Assembly: GCF_035325945.1 (NCBI RefSeq)
Contig: NZ_DAOKYX010000005.1
Location: 67,329 to 131,328, forward strand
Origin: Parvibaculum sp035325945
GTDB taxonomy: Bacteria; Pseudomonadota; Alphaproteobacteria; Parvibaculales; Parvibaculaceae
Direction of reading: 5' to 3'
DNA length: 64,000 bases
Positions 16,704 through 24,446 of the stretch are shown here, in pieces. The notes under the pieces are model-generated. The model was not told the DNA's origin. It saw only the letters and a list, made by a program, of their open reading frames with translations, and made no database searches. Made by a program: the position numbers and the translations under genes. Every line of letters begins with the position of its first letter. Positions within the stretch are counted from its first letter, which is position 1.

Positions 16704-18089
16704 TCAGAGATACCAATCGTATTCCAGCGGCGAGATCGCGCGCTGGAACTTGTCGAATTCGAGCATCTTCGTTTCGGCGTAAACGTCGACATACTGATCG
16801 CCGAAATATTCGCGCATGATGCTCGAATTGCGCAGGCGCTTCAGCGCGCTCGGCAGGTAGAAGGGAATGCCCTCATCCACCACGTCGCAGGCATTGCCTT
16901 CCGCGGCAGGGCCCGGATCGATCTCATTGACGATGCCGTAATGGATGCCCGCCAGGATCGCCGCCAGCACGAGATAGGGATTGGCGTCGGCGCCCGAAAC
17001 GCGATGCTCGATGCGCTGCGCCGAAGGCGCGCCCGCCGGCACGCGGAAGGCGACCGAGCGGTTGTTGTATCCCCATGCGCGGTTCACCGGCACGAAGAGA
17101 TTGGGCTCGAAGCGGCGATAGGAATTGAGGTTGGGCGCGAAGAAAGGCATCGCCTCGCCGAGCGTCGCCTGCAGACCGCCGATCGCATGGCGCAGCTTGA
17201 CGCTGCCCTCATCCGACCCGTCGTCGAAAATATTGCGGCCCTTCTCGTCGAGCACGGAGCAATGCACATGCAGGCCGTTGCCCGCCTGCCCGACAAAGGG
17301 CTTCGCCATGAAGCTCGCAATGAAATTGTGCTTGCGCGCGATGGCGCCGATCAGATGGCGGAGCATGACGGCGTGGTCGCCGGCCCGCACGACATCGGCT
17401 TCGTGATTGAGGTTGATCTCGTATTGACCGGGCGCGAACTCTGCCGTCGCGCCGGAAGCAGGCACGCCCTGCGCCGCCGCCGCGTCGTCGATGTCCTTGA
17501 GCAGCGACATGAAACCATCGAGTTCGGTGATGCCATAGACCTCGTTCGCGGTCTCGCGCTGGCCAGTCGCCGGATTGATGGGCGGCTGCGGCAGCCCCCG
17601 CTTGTCGCGATCGCGATCGAGCACATAGAACTCGAACTCGCAGGCTGTGACGGCATGAAGGCCAAGCTCGGCAAGGCGCGCCGCCACATTGGCGAGCACC
17701 ACACGCGGCTCGAGCGCGAGCGGGCCGTCATCGTCCTGCATGCTCATCATGACCTGAGCCTGCTTCATCGAAGCCCAGGGCACGGGGACGATGCTGCCCG
17801 AAATCGGAAAAGCCTGTCCGTCCGGGTCGCCGTCGGAGAAGCCCATGCCGAGAATGTCTTCGTTGACGCCGGTCACGTCGAAGAAATAGAGGGATTTCGG
17901 CATATGCACGCCGGAGGTGAAAACCTTCTCCGCTTCCTCGATCGGAAAGCGCTTGCCACGCACCGTGCCGCACATATCGACAAAGACGGCATCGAGATAG
18001 TCGATATCGCCGTGTTCGGCGAGAAACGCCTTGAACTCGGCCAAAGTCGCACGCCCGTCGTCACGCGGTTTTTCGCGCTCGCTCATCAT
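16704..18089 (-). CDS. puuA: Gamma-glutamylputrescine synthetase-like (PuuA), glutamine synthetase family
   Basis: 461-residue glutamine synthetase superfamily enzyme of the type that ligates glutamate to polyamines or other amines. It has the beta-Grasp N-terminal part (IDYLDAVFVDMCGTVRGKRFP) and catalytic ACEFEFYVLD, the substrate/ammonium region NGLHVHCSVLDEKGRNIF, the ATP-site NRSVAFRVP, and SGADANPYLVLAAILAG. The preceding oxidase gene ends in a TGA that shares one base with the ATG at 18089, so the two are coupled. This pairing with a PuuB-type oxidase is the reason for preferring PuuA over other glutamine-synthetase-like enzymes. The rest of the putrescine pathway (aldehyde dehydrogenase, hydrolase, regulator) is not in the window. 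Confidence 0.85.
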   Translation of the reverse strand: MMSEREKPRDDGRATLAEFKAFLAEHGDIDYLDAVFVDMCGTVRGKRFPIEEAEKVFTSGVHMPKSLYFFDVTGVNEDILGMGFSDGDPDGQAFPISGSIVPVPWASMKQAQVMMSMQDDDGPLALEPRVVLANVAARLAELGLHAVTACEFEFYVLDRDRDKRGLPQPPINPATGQRETANEVYGITELDGFMSLLKDIDDAAAAQGVPASGATAEFAPGQYEINLNHEADVVRAGDHAVMLRHLIGAIARKHNFIASFMAKPFVGQAGNGLHVHCSVLDEKGRNIFDDGSDEGSVKLRHAIGGLQATLGEAMPFFAPNLNSYRRFEPNLFVPVNRAWGYNNRSVAFRVPAGAPSAQRIEHRVSGADANPYLVLAAILAGIHYGIVNEIDPGPAAEGNACDVVDEGIPFYLPSALKRLRNSSIMREYFGDQYVDVYAETKMLEFDKFQRAISPLEYDWYL

Positions 18090-19444
18090 CAACCTGATTG
18101 CTGTTTGTCCCTGAGGTGATAGTAGCCGAGAGCTGCCCCAAGATACCAGCGCCGCAGAGAGGGAAAGGGGATGCGCGGCGGAAGGTCACGGAACGGCGCT
18201 GGTAAATCATGGAAAGCGCCTTTCCCGACAATAAGTTGCGCGAGGGTCTTGCCAGCCCATGGAGCCGCGGAAACGCCATCTCCGTGATAGGCGAGCGCAA
18301 AATAAATGCCCGGCATATCGGGAATTTCCCCGATTGCGGGTGTCATCCGCGCGGTCATACAGACAAAACCGCGCCAATAATGGGTTGTTGGGACATGCGC
18401 CCATGAGGTGAAAACCTCGCCCAGACGTCGTTCCATGAAGCGACGCATGCGCAGGCCGTCCTCGGGCTTGCCGGTGAGATCGCCACGCGCGCCGAAGAGA
18501 AAGCGCCTGTCCGGCAGCAGGCGATAATAAAAGAGGAGACGGCGCGTATTGCTGCAGGGGCGCTCCGTCTTCCAGCCCTGCGCGGCAAGCTCATCCTCCG
18601 TCAACGGACGGGTGACGATGATGTTGGATAGAACGGGCATCAGCCGTGCGGCCAGACCGGACCCGAATTCATCTCGCGTGAAACCGTTAGTCGCCAGAAT
18701 GACGCGACGGGCACGGACCGTGCCACCTTGCGTCACGAGGCAATGCTCCGCCCCGCTCCGCTCCCAGCGATCGACATGCGAATGGCCGTGAAGCCGTGCG
18801 CCCCGCCTTGCCGCCGCTTCCGCCAATCCGCGCGCGAAGCGCAGCGGATGCAACCCGAATGCAAGGCCGTTCAGCAGCGCGCCGAATTGCTCGGTCGAGT
18901 CGTAATCGGTTTCCGCCACCTCCTCCCTGCTCATCACGCGAACAGGCAGGCCGAACTTGCCGCCGAGAAGCGCTGCTTCTTCTTTCAGCCCCTCGAAACG
19001 CGACGGCATGTGAGCCACAAGCAGCGTGCCGTCGCCCTGCGGGCGGATGTCGATCGCCTCGTCGCGGGCGAGGTTGCGCACAAGCTCGACGGCCTCCACC
19101 TGCGAGCCGATGAAGCGCCGCGCCTCCTCCTCGCCATAACGATGAATGAGTTGTTCGAGAGAGAGCCCGCTCGGCGGCAGGGTACAGAAGCCGCCATTGC
19201 GTCCCGACGCGCCCCAGCCGAGAGGGCCGGCCTCCAGCAGGCAGACATCGACGTGATGATCGCGGGCGAGATGCAGCGCCGCCGAAAGGCCCGTATAGCC
19301 GCCGCCCACAATTGCCACATCGCAGCGCGTTTCGCCCGAGATGGGGCCGAGATCGACGCCATCCGCCAGAGGCGGCGCGTCATCCTCCCAGAAACTTCCC
19401 GCGGGCCTGCCCGCGTCGTACATGCTCTTGTGATACCAGGTCAT
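18089..19444 (-). CDS. puuB: FAD-dependent amine oxidase, gamma-glutamylputrescine oxidase-like (PuuB)
   Basis: 451-residue DAO-family flavoprotein. It has an N-terminal FAD Rossmann motif VAIVGGGYTGLSAALHLAR at about residue 43, followed by the family hallmark GWGASGRNGGF, which is close to that of E. coli PuuB. Towards the C-terminus, PAIGEIPDMPGIYFALAYHGDGVSAAPWAGK forms the second FAD contact. It would oxidise the amine of gamma-glutamylated putrescine to the aldehyde, releasing ammonia and peroxide. It lies directly upstream of puuA with a one-base overlap (TGATG). The ATG at 19444 lacks a clear ribosome-binding site; Met8 (MYDAGRP) is an alternative. Other secondary-amine substrates are possible. 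Confidence 0.83.
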   Translation of the reverse strand: MTWYHKSMYDAGRPAGSFWEDDAPPLADGVDLGPISGETRCDVAIVGGGYTGLSAALHLARDHHVDVCLLEAGPLGWGASGRNGGFCTLPPSGLSLEQLIHRYGEEEARRFIGSQVEAVELVRNLARDEAIDIRPQGDGTLLVAHMPSRFEGLKEEAALLGGKFGLPVRVMSREEVAETDYDSTEQFGALLNGLAFGLHPLRFARGLAEAAARRGARLHGHSHVDRWERSGAEHCLVTQGGTVRARRVILATNGFTRDEFGSGLAARLMPVLSNIIVTRPLTEDELAAQGWKTERPCSNTRRLLFYYRLLPDRRFLFGARGDLTGKPEDGLRMRRFMERRLGEVFTSWAHVPTTHYWRGFVCMTARMTPAIGEIPDMPGIYFALAYHGDGVSAAPWAGKTLAQLIVGKGAFHDLPAPFRDLPPRIPFPSLRRWYLGAALGYYHLRDKQQSG

Positions 19445-19506
19445 GAAACCAGCCGATCGTTACGATCCCTGCCGGCCATTTTCTCACAATCGGGGGCGCG
19501 CGTCCG

Positions 19507-20088
19507 TTACTGCGAAGCCGAGGGCGCGCGCTCTTCCTGCACCTGTCCGGGCGCGCTGTCGGATTTGACCCGCAACTTTCTCTGAAGGCGCCGTTCAGCC
19601 TGCGCCCGCATCGCCTCGGCAATGCGCGCCCGCTGCGCGGGCTCAAGGCTGGCGAATCCCTGAATCAAGGCATCGCGCGTCGCATGCATCATGTCGGACT
19701 GCGCGGCATCGACCCTGTCGAAGGCGGCGCCGACCTTCTCGGCATCGAAGGGATTTGAGGCGAGTGCTTCCGCAAGTTCCTTGCGCGCGGTTTCGATCCT
19801 CACGAAATCGGGGCGGATCGCCGGAAACCGGCTTCGCATGACCTCGCGCAGGGCCGCCTTGTCGGCCGCCGAAAGCTCTCTCATATCCTTGTGCAGGGTA
19901 CGGAAGAAAGAGGATGGCACGGCACTGAGCTCGCCTTTCGCCGGCGAGCGCGGCAGAAAGAAGAGGCTCGCGCCGATGAGCCCGATCAGAAAGAGATTGA
20001 CCACAAGCGAGGCCAGAAGCGCAGGCCCCGTCCAGCGGCGCGGCTGCTTCGGCGCCAGGCCGGCGCCCGTGGCGATGGGGTCGCTCAT
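19507..20088 (-). CDS. Periplasmic heavy-metal-sensor-like membrane-anchored protein
   Basis: 193-residue protein with a cytoplasmic Pro/Arg-rich N-terminus, one membrane segment (about residues 22-45, ALLASLVVNLFLIGLIGASLFFL), and a periplasmic all-helical region that resembles the CnrX/CpxP-Spy-like heavy-metal-resistance family (FRTLHKDMRELSAADKAALREVMRSR...). It ends in a charged tail. It is the third gene of an ECF sigma operon, and its ATG (20088) overlaps the preceding TGA in an ATGA. By analogy with CnrYXH systems it may act as the periplasmic sensor that releases the sigma factor. Few His or Cys metal ligands are visible, so metal sensing itself is not supported. Confidence 0.75.
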   Translation of the reverse strand: MSDPIATGAGLAPKQPRRWTGPALLASLVVNLFLIGLIGASLFFLPRSPAKGELSAVPSSFFRTLHKDMRELSAADKAALREVMRSRFPAIRPDFVRIETARKELAEALASNPFDAEKVGAAFDRVDAAQSDMMHATRDALIQGFASLEPAQRARIAEAMRAQAERRLQRKLRVKSDSAPGQVQEERAPSASQ

Positions 20089-20558
20089 GGCCTCCACTCC
20101 TCGGGATATTCATTGTCTGCAAGCGCCAGCGAGACGAGCGGGTCGCCGGTGGTCGACGTGGCAATCGTCTTTTCCGCATAGANNNNNNNNNNNNNNNNNN
20201 NNNNNNNNNNNNNNNNNNNNNNNNNNNNNNNNNNNNNNNNNNNNNNNNNNNNNNNNNNNNNNNNNNNNNNNNNNNNNNNNNNGGCAGCCATAGGTCCGGC
20301 AGCCATGGGCCGGGGGCGCGCCGCGACCAGCCGCTCGATCAGCGCCGCCGGAACCTCGGCATCCGGGGCCGCGTCGAGCATCAGGTCGAGTTCGCGTTCC
20401 CTTTCGGCAAGGGCACGGGCATCGGCCGACGCCGCAAGCATGGCCTCCGCCGCCGGCCGCTCATCCGCGGGCCAGCGCCTCGGGTCCGCGCCATAGGCGG
20501 CGAGCAGCTCTGTCAGCCTTCCCATTGTCATGCCAGTCTTCGCCATCGCCTTACTCAT
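20085..20558 (-). CDS. Probable anti-sigma factor / small regulatory membrane protein, with N gap
   Basis: The second gene of the ECF operon. Its ATG at 20558 (AGGGCGAGG ahead) lies inside the 3' end of the sigma gene, an 8-base overlap, and it ends in an ATGA overlap with the next gene. The N-terminal part (LTELLAAYGADPRRWPADERPAAEAMLAA) and an acidic helical stretch resemble small anti-sigma proteins found beside alphaproteobacterial ECF factors. The C-terminus is DPLVSLALADNEYPEEWRP. The 100-N gap at 20183-20282 removes the centre, where a membrane segment would be expected. The true length is unknown. The function is inferred from position and general character, not from a clear domain match. 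Confidence 0.65.
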   Translation of the reverse strand: MSKAMAKTGMTMGRLTELLAAYGADPRRWPADERPAAEAMLAASADARALAERERELDLMLDAAPDAEVPAALIERLVAARPRPMAAGPMAAXXXXXXXXXXXXXXXXXXXXXXXXXXXXXXXXXXYAEKTIATSTTGDPLVSLALADNEYPEEWRP

Positions 20559-21141
20559 GCCTCGCCCTTTGGGCACCGACACCCGTTTTACGTAACCACT
20601 CGTCGCGTTCCGTCGCGAGCGCAACCCGAAGCTGCCGCCGCGCCCGTCCGAGCAGGGATTCCACGGCCTCAACCGTCACTCCCAGAATTTCCGCCGCCTC
20701 GATATTCGAGAACCCTTGAAAATGGGTCAGCGTCACAGCCGCGCGCTGCCTCGCCGGAAGCGCCTGCAAGGCCGTGTCGACCCGTTGTGCAAGCTGGCGG
20801 CTCTCAAGCTGCTCATGCGGGCTCGGCTCCTCGCTAGCGGTATCGGGGATCGAATCCAGATCCTCCGTGCCCCGCCGCCTCAAACGGTCGAGGCAGAGAT
20901 TCGTCGCCACGCGATGCAGCCAGGTTCTGAACTGCGCCCTGCCCGGCTCCCAGCGCTCGGCATGGGTCCAGACGCGGAGAAAGACCTCCTGCGCCACCTC
21001 TTCGGCGTCATGCTGGTTTCCGAGCATGCGCCTCGCGAGGGAGAGGGTACGCGCAAAATGGCGGTCGATCAGAATACGGCAAGCCGCTTCATCTCCCGAT
21101 GCCACACGCGAAACCAGCTCATCATCCGACGCCTCGATCAA
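20551..21141 (-). CDS. ECF-type RNA polymerase sigma factor
   Basis: 196-residue extracytoplasmic-function sigma factor with region 2 (GDEAACRILIDRHFARTLSLARRMLGNQHDAEEVAQEVFLRVW) and region 4 (LPARQRAAVTLTHFQGFSNIEAAEILGVTVEAVESLLGRARRQLR) joined by a Ser/Glu-rich linker. It carries no extra C-terminal domain. Translation must begin at the TTG at 21141, because an in-frame TGA lies 24 bases upstream and the next Met is inside region 2. A G-rich stretch (AGGGGG) lies about 11 bases before. It heads an overlapping three-gene unit with the anti-sigma-like and periplasmic-sensor-like genes, and follows a 46-codon gene by 74 bases. I did not find a convincing autoregulatory ECF promoter. Confidence 0.92.
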   Translation of the reverse strand: MIEASDDELVSRVASGDEAACRILIDRHFARTLSLARRMLGNQHDAEEVAQEVFLRVWTHAERWEPGRAQFRTWLHRVATNLCLDRLRRRGTEDLDSIPDTASEEPSPHEQLESRQLAQRVDTALQALPARQRAAVTLTHFQGFSNIEAAEILGVTVEAVESLLGRARRQLRVALATERDEWLRKTGVGAQRARHE

Positions 21142-21215
21142 ACCGGCGCACCCCCTGCATCAATCTGGATACGCGCTGCATCCGGCCATTCCGGCTGCGG
21201 CGCGATGCATCCAAT

Positions 21216-21356
21216 CTACTCTTGATTTGAGGCAGAAGCATCCGCATGCGCCGATGACGCAAGACCGGCGGCCTTCGCCTGCGGATGGACCGGCAGCATG
21301 AAGCCGAGCGCGATCGCCAGCGCGCCAGCCAAAAGCTCAAGCTTGTATCCGCGCAT
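21216..21356 (-). CDS. Small exported or membrane peptide, 46 residues
   Basis: A short gene with an excellent GGAGG six bases before the ATG at 21356. The product begins MRGYKLELLAGALAIALGF, a basic start plus hydrophobic core like a signal peptide or single membrane anchor, followed by a short Ala/Ser-rich tail (HPQAKAAGLASSAHADASAS). A cleavage site after AKA or AHA is plausible, which would leave a very small periplasmic peptide. It lies upstream of, and on the same strand as, the ECF sigma operon, so it may be cotranscribed. No family recognised. The strong ribosome-binding site and signal-like start are the evidence that it is real. Confidence 0.6.
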   Translation of the reverse strand: MRGYKLELLAGALAIALGFMLPVHPQAKAAGLASSAHADASASNQE

Positions 21357-21531
21357 TCCCGACCTCCGAAATTGATGGCCGGAAATGCGGCGGACCTTAT
21401 GGCCCGGCCCGCACTCCCGGGGACAAGCGACAGGAAATGCGGGCCGAAGGGGGAAGTCCGGCCGGAGCGCTTGCCTGTCACCTGAAAGATCGAACGCGCG
21501 GGCTAAGCCATTCCGTCGCCGGGATCGCAAT

Positions 21532-22878
21532 TTACCGGAACCTCGGGTCTATGCCCTCCTCGCAGTCGGCATCGGTCGGCGCGGGCGTCATGAGGCGTGC
21601 CGGCAGGGCAAGGGCCGGCTCGAGCAGAAGCCGGGCTGGTACGCGGAGGCTGCGCAGGGAAAGCCCCTCTCTCACCTCGACCTCGACATGGAGCGCCGCC
21701 CCCTTCGCCACAGCCCCCGGCTTGAGAATGGCGAGCGCGACATTCGCCCCGAGCCAGGGCGAGAAGCCTGTGCTCGTCACAACGCCCTCTATGTTGCCAC
21801 CGACACGGATGGCCGAGAAACGCAAGGGCGCCGGGTGATCGACCAGGACGCTTGAGAGAAGGTGGCGCGGCGACTGCGCCTTCGCGCGGCGCAAGGCATC
21901 GCGCCCGGTGAAGTGCTCCGCATCGAGATCGACAAGCGCGGCAAGCCCAAGCTCGAACGGCGTGGAGCAGGAAGCCGCATCGGGGGCGGCGAATGCCCCG
22001 AGATAGTCGCGCCCGGCCCGCGCTATCCCCGCCTCCGTGCGGGCGAGTTCCCGCAAGGCGAAGCCGCCAATGCCGAGCCCTGTCCCCGCGCTGCGGGCAA
22101 GGAGTTTGATCCAGAGCGCGGGCGCATCGTCGGGGTCGATCCAGAATTCATATCCAAGATCGCCGGAAACGCCCGTCCGGCTGACATAGACGGGCATTCC
22201 ATCCACGTCGAACCAGCAGGCGGTATTGGGTGCAAGGCTCTCGATGCCCGCAAAGCCCGCATCCCGCAGGATACGCGTCGAGAGCGGGCCCTGAAGGCTC
22301 AGGGCGGCAAGCGTGGGGCTCACATCCTCGACACTGACGCTGAAGCCTCTGGCGCTTTCAAGAAGCCAGTCCAGATTGTGTTCCTCCGTGACAAGACGAT
22401 ATTCGCTCTCGCCAAGGCGGAAGAGAAGCCCGTCGCCGACGACAAAGCCGCGATCCTCGCAAAAGACGACATGGGCCGCATGGTCGATCGCGAGGTCGCG
22501 CGCGTGCCCGGCGACAAGCCGAATGAGATAGCGCAAGGCATCGGGGCCGCTGATGCGATATTTGACGAGGGGCGAGATGTCGCTCAGAGCCGCCGCATGG
22601 CGCAGCGCCGCATATTCATCCTCGATGTTCGTCAGCACGTCGGCTGTCGTATAGCCGTTCCATTCCGTCCAGAGATTGGTCCGGCTTGCCTCGGCGACCT
22701 CGAGATGGAGAGCGGTCGTCAGCACACGGCGCGCGAAGACGTCCTCCTCCGATTGGCGCTCGAAAAGCGCTGGATCGGCCTTTGCCGTCTCGTCGAGCGC
22801 CGCGAGGTCCGGGCGCGCGCCCTCCTCCGGCATATCGCCTGCGCCTTGCGGCGGGAAAAACCCGGCATCGTCGCTCAT
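21532..22878 (-). CDS. GcvT-like aminomethyltransferase family protein
   Basis: 448-residue protein of the glycine-cleavage T-protein/sarcosine-dehydrogenase C-terminal superfamily, which uses tetrahydrofolate to accept one-carbon units. Recognisable parts are the N-terminal folate-binding region (ALSDISPLVKYRISGPDALRYLIRL), LSLQGPLSTRIL, SRTGVSGDLGYEFWIDPDDAPALW (T-protein Tyr/Glu block) and GGFALRELARTEAGIARAGRDY. The C-terminal barrel has GVVTSTGFSPWLGANVALAILK. About 80 residues precede the domain. Its ATG at 22878 overlaps the stop of the upstream FAD oxidoreductase in an ATGA, so the two are coupled. True glycine cleavage is unlikely because gcvH and gcvP are absent; a demethylase partner for the oxidoreductases is an inference. 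Confidence 0.85.
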   Translation of the reverse strand: MSDDAGFFPPQGAGDMPEEGARPDLAALDETAKADPALFERQSEEDVFARRVLTTALHLEVAEASRTNLWTEWNGYTTADVLTNIEDEYAALRHAAALSDISPLVKYRISGPDALRYLIRLVAGHARDLAIDHAAHVVFCEDRGFVVGDGLLFRLGESEYRLVTEEHNLDWLLESARGFSVSVEDVSPTLAALSLQGPLSTRILRDAGFAGIESLAPNTACWFDVDGMPVYVSRTGVSGDLGYEFWIDPDDAPALWIKLLARSAGTGLGIGGFALRELARTEAGIARAGRDYLGAFAAPDAASCSTPFELGLAALVDLDAEHFTGRDALRRAKAQSPRHLLSSVLVDHPAPLRFSAIRVGGNIEGVVTSTGFSPWLGANVALAILKPGAVAKGAALHVEVEVREGLSLRSLRVPARLLLEPALALPARLMTPAPTDADCEEGIDPRFR

Positions 22879-24443
22879 CTTCGTGCCTCATCCGCGATGG
22901 CGAGCCCGGCCGCGAGGCGGCCCGGAACGCCCGATATGCCGCCGCCCGGATGCGCCCCCGCGCCACAGAGATAAAGCCCCTTGAGCGGCGTGCGCATGCC
23001 TGCGAGCCCCGGCGTGGGGCGGAACATCAGAAGCTGGTCGGGCCGCATCTCGCCATGGTTCCAGCCACCGCCCGGAAGACCGAACTTCCTTTCTATATCG
23101 GCCGGCAGCAGAAGCTCGCCCGCAACGATGCGCTGCCTGAGATCGGGGGCATGGACCGACAGAGTGTCGATGATACGCCCGAGCAGCCGGTCGCGCTGCC
23201 CGGCCCAGCCGTCCCGGACTTCATAAGGCACATATTGTACGAGGATCGACATGACATGCTGCCCGGGCGGCGCAAGCGAGGCATCGTTGACGCTCGGCAG
23301 CGTTACCTCCATCGGCGGCTCGAAGGCGACCTCGCCGCGCTTGAAGCTCACATATCCCTGATCGAGTTCGGCGAGCGACGGCAGCGCGAGCAGCCGCGCT
23401 CCATATTCCGCAGGCTCGAGGCCCTGGATCGTAGGCAACCCGTCCAGCGCGAGATTGAGCTTTGCCGTCGCGCCGCGCATGCCGATGCGCGCGACCTGCG
23501 AGGCGAGCCCCGCATCGCAATATTGCGCGCCGAGGAGATCGAGCATGGTGTGGCGGGGATCGGCGCTCGAAAGCACGATCGGCGCCTCGACGAATTCGCC
23601 GCCCAGCAACTCGACACCCCGGACTGCGCCGTTCTCGACGCGAATATGCGCGACCGGCGACGATACGCGGATGGTAACGCCGAGGCTTTGGGCGGAAGCG
23701 GCGAGCGCACCAACGAGGCCGCCGACACCGCCCAGCGGAACGGATGGACCGAGCGCGCCTTGTCGCATCGCCTGACGATAGATGAGACTGAACACAGTGC
23801 CCGGCGAGAACGGCCCTTCCGCCGTGCCGCGCACCGCCTCGAACGCGACCAGCGCCTTCAGCGCCTCCGTCTCGAAGGTCTGTTCCGCAAGATCGCCTAT
23901 GCTGCCCGGAAGCTCATGGAGAAGTGCCTCGAACGAGCCGCTTCCGAAACCATAGGCTTGCCGAAAGAGGCGGCGAAGCACACGACGTGCAGTCTGCGCG
24001 CCGCCGGAAAGCGGTGCCGCTTGCCCCAGCAGCGGCGCCAGCGCTTTCGCATAGGACCCGATGCGCTTCATCAAGGCCGCATGAGCCGCCGCGTCGTCCC
24101 CATACCACTCGCGAAGCGCGATACGGTCGTGGCGGCGCGCCGTCATGCGCAGATGACGCCGGTCGCGCGCAAGCAGGATGGTCGGCAGCACTCGCGCCGG
24201 AAACCGCAGCCCGTGCTTTGCCAGTTTCAGATCCTTCTCGATCCGGCGCGGCATCGCCTCGATGAGATGGGCAGCCGTCGAAACGAGATAGTCCGGTGAA
24301 ATCTCGCTCGTCGCCAGCGCGCCACCAAGCGCTTCCGAGGCTTCGAGCAGGAGAACGCGGCGGCGTGCCCGGGCAAGATAGGCCGCGGCGACGAGGCCGT
24401 TATGGCCGCCGCCGATCACGATCGCGTCGAACTTTTCCGCCAT
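22875..24443 (-). CDS. NAD(P)/FAD-dependent oxidoreductase, phytoene-desaturase/PYROXD2-like (copy 1)
   Basis: 522-residue flavoprotein. It starts with the FAD motif DAIVIGGGHNGLVAAAYLARARRRVLLLEA and has a second FAD contact at the C-terminus (GLYLCGAGAHPGGGISGVPGRLAA), the arrangement of CrtI-like and PYROXD2-like enzymes. It is a paralogue of the next gene upstream (24447-26048): both share the GG-HNGL/LNGL start, a REF-like MRGATAKLNLALD / MRGVTAKVNLALD block and a C-terminal SAHPG motif. It forms one transcription unit with that gene (3 bases apart) and with the GcvT-like gene (4-base overlap). No other carotenoid genes are near, so carotenoid desaturation is unlikely. The substrate is unknown. 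Confidence 0.85.
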   Translation of the reverse strand: MAEKFDAIVIGGGHNGLVAAAYLARARRRVLLLEASEALGGALATSEISPDYLVSTAAHLIEAMPRRIEKDLKLAKHGLRFPARVLPTILLARDRRHLRMTARRHDRIALREWYGDDAAAHAALMKRIGSYAKALAPLLGQAAPLSGGAQTARRVLRRLFRQAYGFGSGSFEALLHELPGSIGDLAEQTFETEALKALVAFEAVRGTAEGPFSPGTVFSLIYRQAMRQGALGPSVPLGGVGGLVGALAASAQSLGVTIRVSSPVAHIRVENGAVRGVELLGGEFVEAPIVLSSADPRHTMLDLLGAQYCDAGLASQVARIGMRGATAKLNLALDGLPTIQGLEPAEYGARLLALPSLAELDQGYVSFKRGEVAFEPPMEVTLPSVNDASLAPPGQHVMSILVQYVPYEVRDGWAGQRDRLLGRIIDTLSVHAPDLRQRIVAGELLLPADIERKFGLPGGGWNHGEMRPDQLLMFRPTPGLAGMRTPLKGLYLCGAGAHPGGGISGVPGRLAAGLAIADEARR

Positions 24444-24446
24444 CGC

